A stretch of 36,321 bases of DNA from Clostridiales bacterium (lineage in GTDB: Bacteria > Bacillota_A > Clostridia > Christensenellales > Aristaeellaceae). Under the pieces are notes generated by a model. It ran no database searches. It was not told where the DNA came from and worked only from the letters and a program-made list of their open reading frames with translations. Both the position numbers and the translations under genes were made by a program. Below, one piece after another: positions 31,891 to 36,321 of this stretch (position 1 is the first letter of the stretch; each line of letters begins with the position of its first letter). The stretch lies in NCBI GenBank assembly GCA_012514855.1, contig JAAYZL010000020.1, positions 1 through 36,321 on the forward strand, given 5' to 3'.

Positions 31891-32843
31891 GTCCCCTCCC
31901 GGCCCGAGCCCGTGATGCGCGCGAAGATGTTGTCCAGCGTGCTCTCCGGCGCCGTCATGCTCAAAAGCACCGTACCCGTTTCCACCGCCGCGCGGAACAC
32001 GTCCGACCGGATATCCCGGTCGCTTTGCACGCACAGCTTCGCATACGGCTCCGCCGTCCTGCCAACCGGAAGCGCGGACCGGACGGCCCCGTGCCCGCGC
32101 AGGCGCTCAAGCAGCGCCGCGCAATCCTTTTCCACGACCAGCTCCAGCGTCGTATAGGCCGCGTAGCGATCGATGAGCGCGTCCATTTCCCCCTGGACGA
32201 TCATGCTGCCCGAGTCGATGACGGCGATCTCGTCGCACACGTCCCGAACGTCCGCCAGAATATGCGAGGAGAGCAATATGGTATACTCGCCGCGCATGCG
32301 CTTGATCATCTCCCGGAACTGGGCGATCTGGCTGGGATCGAGGCCGGAGGTCGGCTCGTCCAGCACGAGAATTCTGGCGTCCGTGCAAAACAGCGCCTGC
32401 GCGAGCCCCACGCGCTGCCGCTGGCCCTTGGAGAGCGCCCCGGTCAGGCGATTCGCGAGCTCCGCAAGCTGCAGCCGCTCCATCGCCGCATCCACGGCGT
32501 CCTTCTGCCGGTTCGCGGCCACCCGATTCAGCCTCGCGGCGAAGAGCAGGTATTCGCGGATCGTCATCTCCGGATAGACCGGGGCGTTTTCCGGCAGGTA
32601 CCCGAACGCGCGCTTGGCCTTGAGCGGATCTTTGCGCATGTCCACGCCATCGATCTTGACCGTCCCCGCGTCCTGGCACAGGCATCCGACCAGGATGTTC
32701 ATGACCGTGCTCTTGCCGGCGCCGTTTTTTCCGAGCAGGCCCAGCGCGCGGCCCGGGCGCACGACCATCGACAGGTCCTTCAGGGCCTGTATGTTTCCGT
32801 AGCGCTTGTAAATGCCGCTCAGCTCGATCATAGAAAATTCCAT
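31887..32843 (-). CDS. ABC transporter ATP-binding protein, GldA/CcmA-like
   Basis: This 318-residue ATPase has Walker A LGKNGAGKST (about 37-46), the Q-loop FGYLPENAPVYPEMTIREY, signature LSKGQRQ, Walker B ILVLDEPTSGLDP and switch His in LLSSHILADV. The C-terminal region (about 215-318) is the extension seen in ABC-2 exporter ATPases. ATG 32843 follows the permease stop by 9 nt; ATG 32831 is an alternative. It is the first gene of the Gld-type module and is placed directly after the sugar permease, in the same transcript. Confidence 0.9.
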   Translation of the reverse strand: MEFSMIELSGIYKRYGNIQALKDLSMVVRPGRALGLLGKNGAGKSTVMNILVGCLCQDAGTVKIDGVDMRKDPLKAKRAFGYLPENAPVYPEMTIREYLLFAARLNRVAANRQKDAVDAAMERLQLAELANRLTGALSKGQRQRVGLAQALFCTDARILVLDEPTSGLDPSQIAQFREMIKRMRGEYTILLSSHILADVRDVCDEIAVIDSGSMIVQGEMDALIDRYAAYTTLELVVEKDCAALLERLRGHGAVRSALPVGRTAEPYAKLCVQSDRDIRSDVFRAAVETGTVLLSMTAPESTLDNIFARITGSGREGT

Positions 32844-32852
32844 CCGGCCGCC

Positions 32853-33824
32853 CTACACCTTCATCGCCTTTTTGCGCGAGGGCGTGCCGATGACGATGAC
32901 GAGGACGATCAGCGCGCCGCTGACGACGTTCTGCAGGCCCTGGCTCGCGCTGGCGAGCTGCAGCGCCGTATTGATCAGCGTCAGGAACAGCGCGCCCAGC
33001 GCGGTTCCCGCGGCGGAAGCCCTGCCGCCGGAGATCAGCGTGCCGCCGATGACGCATGCGCCCACGGTGCTGAGCATGTAATCGTCGCCCATGCCCAGGA
33101 ATGCGCCCCCCACGCGGCTCGCCATCAGCATCCCCGTCAGCGCGACGAGCGCGCAGCAGATGATGTAGGAGAGTATCTCCACCAACTTGACGCGGATGCC
33201 CGCGAAGTACGCGGCGTCGTAGTTCTGGCCGAGCGCCAGCAGCGAGCGGCCGAAGGTGGTGCGCCGGATGAGAAAGTACATCAGCGCCATGACGACGACG
33301 GTTATCCACACCACATTGTAGATCCCCAGCGTCGACCCGCGGGCGATCCTCTGCAGCGTCGCCGTCAGGTGCAGCTGTTCGTGCCCCTGCGCCGAGTTGA
33401 ACATCAGCGCGACCGTCGAAAGCACGTAGTTCATTGCCAGGGACGCGATCATCGCGGGAATCCTGAGGTAGATGACGCACAGCGCCAGCGCGACGCCGAC
33501 CGCCGCGCCGAACGCGACGACGAGCAGCATTCCGGGCAAAATGAAGCCTTCTTTATTGCCGATCAGGTTGACGTTTATAAAGGCGCCGACCGCCAGAAGC
33601 CCGGGAACCGACAGGTTGATCGCGCCTCTGCCGCTGGTGATGACCAGCATCTGCCCCAGCGCGGCCAGGGCCAAAAAGGAGGCGGAGAACATATTCGTAA
33701 CCAGCGACTGCAGGTTCAGGTTGTTGGATACGATTCCCACCGCCAGCCACATGACGAGGGAGCCGGCAGCGGCATATATCCAGGTGTTGCGATCGATGAA
33801 CGCGCGTATGGAGCTTCTCTTCAT
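32853..33824 (-). CDS. Sugar ABC transporter permease, RbsC/YjfF type
   Basis: This 323-residue inner-membrane permease of the CUT2 class has about nine hydrophobic helices. ITSGRGAINLSVPGLLAVGA occupies the place of the usual SGGIDLSVG motif, with Arg-Gly-Ala-Ile-Asn instead of Gly-Gly-Ile-Asp. The coupling loop LGQNYDAAYFAGI and the late ACVIGGTLISGGRASAAGTALGA motif are present. It starts 2 nt after the stop of the ATPase-permease fusion. It probably pairs with the fused permease domain as a heterodimer, as YjfF does with YtfT in the galactofuranose importer. Confidence 0.92.
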   Translation of the reverse strand: MKRSSIRAFIDRNTWIYAAAGSLVMWLAVGIVSNNLNLQSLVTNMFSASFLALAALGQMLVITSGRGAINLSVPGLLAVGAFINVNLIGNKEGFILPGMLLVVAFGAAVGVALALCVIYLRIPAMIASLAMNYVLSTVALMFNSAQGHEQLHLTATLQRIARGSTLGIYNVVWITVVVMALMYFLIRRTTFGRSLLALGQNYDAAYFAGIRVKLVEILSYIICCALVALTGMLMASRVGGAFLGMGDDYMLSTVGACVIGGTLISGGRASAAGTALGALFLTLINTALQLASASQGLQNVVSGALIVLVIVIGTPSRKKAMKV

Positions 33825-33826
33825 AG

Positions 33827-36289
33827 CTACTTTTTCCCTCTCTTAAGCAGTCTGAACGCCAGAATCAGAATGAGAATGATTCCCTGGACCGCGGCCGTGA
33901 ACTCGGTGGGCACCTTGTAAAAGCCCAGGAGAGAAGAAATCAGGGAGAAAGTAATCGCGCCGAAGACCGTGCCCCAAACCGTCACCTTTCCGCCGGTGAA
34001 GTAGCCGCCGCCGATGATGACGGACGCGACGGTCAGCATGGTATATCCGCCCGCGGCCCTGCCGTCGCCCGCGCCGGATACGCCCGCCATGATCATGCCG
34101 CCGAGCAGCGCGCAGAAGCCGGAGATGACGTAGGTGAGGAAGTAGCACCGGGGTTCGGACCAGCCGCTTCTAACCATCGCGGCCGTGTTGTTGCCGAAGC
34201 CCTGCATGACGACCCCGTACTTGGTCCGGTAGAACACATAGGCGATGATCGTAAAGATCAGAATCACGATCAAGGTCGGCGGGATCGTGTAATCCATCCA
34301 GAACAGGTAGGTCAGCCACGGCGGCGCGGAGCCGCCCGCGGACGGCAGAACGTACAGCGCGATGCCCTTCCAGATGAAGGACGCGCCCAGCGTCATGATG
34401 ATCGGGGGAATGTTCCTGTAATAGATCACAAGGCCCATGCAGCCATACGCGAACAGCATCAGGAGGATCAGGCCCGCGCCGACGTGCGGCGCATTGCTCA
34501 GAAAGGTGGCCGCCAGCACATTGATGACGCCCATGAACGCGCCGATTCCCAGATCGCACTGGCTGAAGCCGATGACGAACATCTGCCCGATGGCCAGCAG
34601 GATCAGCGGGGCCGCGCTGCTGAGCAGCAGCTCGATGCCGAAAATCGAAAAGACCCGCGGAGTGCGGAAGCAGCACAGCGCGTACACGACCAGCATGACG
34701 ATAAACGGCACCAGCGCGCTGGACTTCAGGATTCCCCCGGCGCGCAAGGTCCTGTCCTTCCGGCCTTCCCTTTCCTGCCTGGCGGGCTTGAATTCCTCGC
34801 CCTTGAAGGACGCCTCGACGATCACGTTCTTGCCCAGATTGCTGCCCTTTTCAAGCTCCGCCACGAAGTGGTGATAGCGCATGACGAACACGCGGGAGCA
34901 GAACTGGAACTCGTCGTCGTCGGAGCTGTACCAGACGACCAGCTTTCCCTCGTGCGCGGCCCGGCTGAAAATCTCGTACAGCTGGTACTTGGTGCTGATG
35001 TCCACGCCGCGCGTCGGGTCGTCGAGTATGATGATGTCCGCGTCCGCGACCAGCGCTCTTGCGAGCAGGACCTTTTGCTGGTTGCCGCCGGACAGGCTGT
35101 TGATGCCGGAGTGCATGCTCTCGCTCTTGATATCCAGCTTGTCGTACCATTTCTTCGCGGTTTCCTGCAAATTCTTTGTCGAGATGACCTTTCCCAACTT
35201 GCCAAACGCCAGGCTGTTGATCATGATATTGTCCAGAACCGACCAGAGCGGCAGATTGCCCTCGTTCTTGCGGTCGCCGGTCACATAGGTCATGCGCCCG
35301 CTGACCCTCAGGGCGCCGTCGGTCCTGCCCCTGCTGGCAAACAGCCGATGCAAGAGATCGCGCTGGCCGCTGCCCTCCAGCCCGGCGATGCCGATGATCT
35401 CCCCGCCCCTGAATTCGAAACTCAATTTGACCTGCGGCATGAGCGCCAGATTCCTCGCGACGATGCTGACGTCGCTCTGGGCCGAGCGGCCCGCGTCCTC
35501 CTCCGTCTCGCCGACCAGTTTGGCGACCTTCTGCGCGTCGCCGCCCATGCGGGCGATGAGGTCCGCCTCGCTTGTCTCGCTTACGTCGCCGTGCCACTGC
35601 AGCACGCCGCTCGCGGCGACGTAAATATGATCGACGACGGAAATCGCCTCGCTGAGGCGGTGCGTGATGAAGATGAACGAGACGCCCGTCCGCGCGATTC
35701 TGCGAATCCCCTTCTTCAGGAGCTCCGTCTGCTCGGCGGGCAGCGAGGAGGTCGGCTCGTCCAGAATCAGCAGCTTGAGCTTCGGATCGCAGAGCGCACG
35801 GGCGATCTCCACCATCTGCATCTGCGCGATGGACAGGGTATCCAGATAGGCGTTGACGTCGACGCCGTGGGCGGGGAATATCTCGTCGAGCTTGCTCCGC
35901 GCCATCTTCATGGCTTCCCTGCGCCAGTTCCTCTTCCCCTTGAACAGCGATTCCAGCTCGACAAAGAAGTTTTCGTACACCCTCAGGTTGGTGCACAGCG
36001 ACAATTCCTGATAAACGACGCGAATGCCGAGGTTCTCCGCGATGCGCGGCGAAAAGTCCTCGAAATGAACGGATTTTCCGTCAAAAGTCAGCTCTCCGCC
36101 GTCGGGCTTTGACACGCCGGAAATCAGACGGGTAAGCGTCGATTTTCCGGCGCCGTTGCTCCCCAGCAGGCCGATAATCTCGCCGTGGCGAATCGTAATG
36201 TCAAAATTCTTTACGGCAACGGTTTTGCCGTATGTCTTGGTCAGCCGCCGGCCTTCCAACAGGATTTCGTTATCATTCTGATAGGCCAT
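33827..36289 (-). CDS. Fused CUT2 ATP-binding protein and permease (RbsA-RbsC fusion)
   Basis: One 820-residue frame contains a complete RbsA-like ATPase and a complete RbsC-like permease. Domain 1 has Walker A GSNGAGKS (43-50), signature LSIAQMQ (152-158), LILDEP (174-179) and His210. Domain 2 has a degenerate Walker A GLEGSGQR (303-310), signature LSGGNQQ (399-405) and ILDDP (421-425), where Asp424 replaces the catalytic Glu. A charged linker (about 495-518) leads to hydrophobic helices from 524 to 813, with the late IIGGGYFTGGKVTVWGT motif. These two subunits are normally separate genes. No binding protein is visible; it may lie upstream, beyond the window. Confidence 0.93.
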   Translation of the reverse strand: MAYQNDNEILLEGRRLTKTYGKTVAVKNFDITIRHGEIIGLLGSNGAGKSTLTRLISGVSKPDGGELTFDGKSVHFEDFSPRIAENLGIRVVYQELSLCTNLRVYENFFVELESLFKGKRNWRREAMKMARSKLDEIFPAHGVDVNAYLDTLSIAQMQMVEIARALCDPKLKLLILDEPTSSLPAEQTELLKKGIRRIARTGVSFIFITHRLSEAISVVDHIYVAASGVLQWHGDVSETSEADLIARMGGDAQKVAKLVGETEEDAGRSAQSDVSIVARNLALMPQVKLSFEFRGGEIIGIAGLEGSGQRDLLHRLFASRGRTDGALRVSGRMTYVTGDRKNEGNLPLWSVLDNIMINSLAFGKLGKVISTKNLQETAKKWYDKLDIKSESMHSGINSLSGGNQQKVLLARALVADADIIILDDPTRGVDISTKYQLYEIFSRAAHEGKLVVWYSSDDDEFQFCSRVFVMRYHHFVAELEKGSNLGKNVIVEASFKGEEFKPARQEREGRKDRTLRAGGILKSSALVPFIVMLVVYALCCFRTPRVFSIFGIELLLSSAAPLILLAIGQMFVIGFSQCDLGIGAFMGVINVLAATFLSNAPHVGAGLILLMLFAYGCMGLVIYYRNIPPIIMTLGASFIWKGIALYVLPSAGGSAPPWLTYLFWMDYTIPPTLIVILIFTIIAYVFYRTKYGVVMQGFGNNTAAMVRSGWSEPRCYFLTYVISGFCALLGGMIMAGVSGAGDGRAAGGYTMLTVASVIIGGGYFTGGKVTVWGTVFGAITFSLISSLLGFYKVPTEFTAAVQGIILILILAFRLLKRGKK

Positions 36290-36321
36290 GCTCCCTACCC
36301 CAATTCTCTCGTCCTCTTGGG

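Noticed and set aside
31848..33920. Plus-strand open frame of 690 codons, and a similar one at 34484-36112
   Set aside because: Both mirror the minus-strand permease and ATPase genes and show no recognisable domain.
1..36321. CRISPR arrays, insertion sequences, rRNA and tRNA genes
   Set aside because: No regularly spaced repeats, transposase-like proteins or structural RNA signatures were seen on either strand.

Overview
The window is GC-rich (about 60% by eye) and comes from a spore-forming member of the Bacillota. A complete germinant-receptor operon (GerA, GerC, GerB and a small membrane protein) shows this directly. Gene starts have strong AAGGAGG-type ribosome sites, and some are TTG or GTG. 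A high-GC Clostridia lineage (Christensenellales-like) is plausible, but that is only an inference. Coding density is high, and nearly everything except the spore operon concerns uptake and breakdown of carbohydrates. I see no transcription factor and no sugar kinase in the 36 kb.

Left to right: (1) 177-5366 (+) is an alpha-galactoside locus: CUT1-type binding protein, two permeases and a GH36 alpha-galactosidase, with no ATPase of its own. (2) 5528-9702 (-) is the ger operon in the order A-C-B-D, followed by an internally deleted SDR remnant (9784-10263, -). (3) 10363-15407 (+) holds a TIM-barrel isomerase, a binding protein, a double-length permease and an ATPase. The permease architecture is usually annotated as ferric-iron transport, but it also matches AfuABC-type sugar-phosphate importers. 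(4) 15852-22112 (+) follows a near-consensus promoter with operator-like repeats and holds a TIM-barrel isomerase, a CUT2 (Rbs-type) binding protein, ATPase and permease, a second TIM-barrel isomerase and a Gfo/Idh/MocA dehydrogenase.

(5) 36289 down to 22384 (-) is the most unusual region, a 13-gene array. It begins with a fused RbsA-RbsC protein (820 aa) and a second RbsC permease. A Gld-type ABC module follows (ATPase, ABC-2 permease, GldG-like protein, DUF4340 protein), then an amidohydrolase, a zinc alcohol dehydrogenase, a beta-keto acid cleavage enzyme (BKACE), a split transketolase (N and C subunits), a transaldolase-family protein and a D-2-hydroxyacid dehydrogenase. From 36289 to 26538 adjacent genes overlap or lie within 9 nt, so the sugar importer, the Gld module and the catabolic enzymes look like one translationally coupled unit. 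This array is the best candidate for an undescribed system.

Two patterns run across the window. All three solute-binding proteins have signal peptides ending in AxA and no lipobox cysteine, although the GerC protein has one. Each binding-protein gene is followed directly by a strong stem-loop before the next transporter gene, which fits overexpression of the binding protein relative to the membrane parts.
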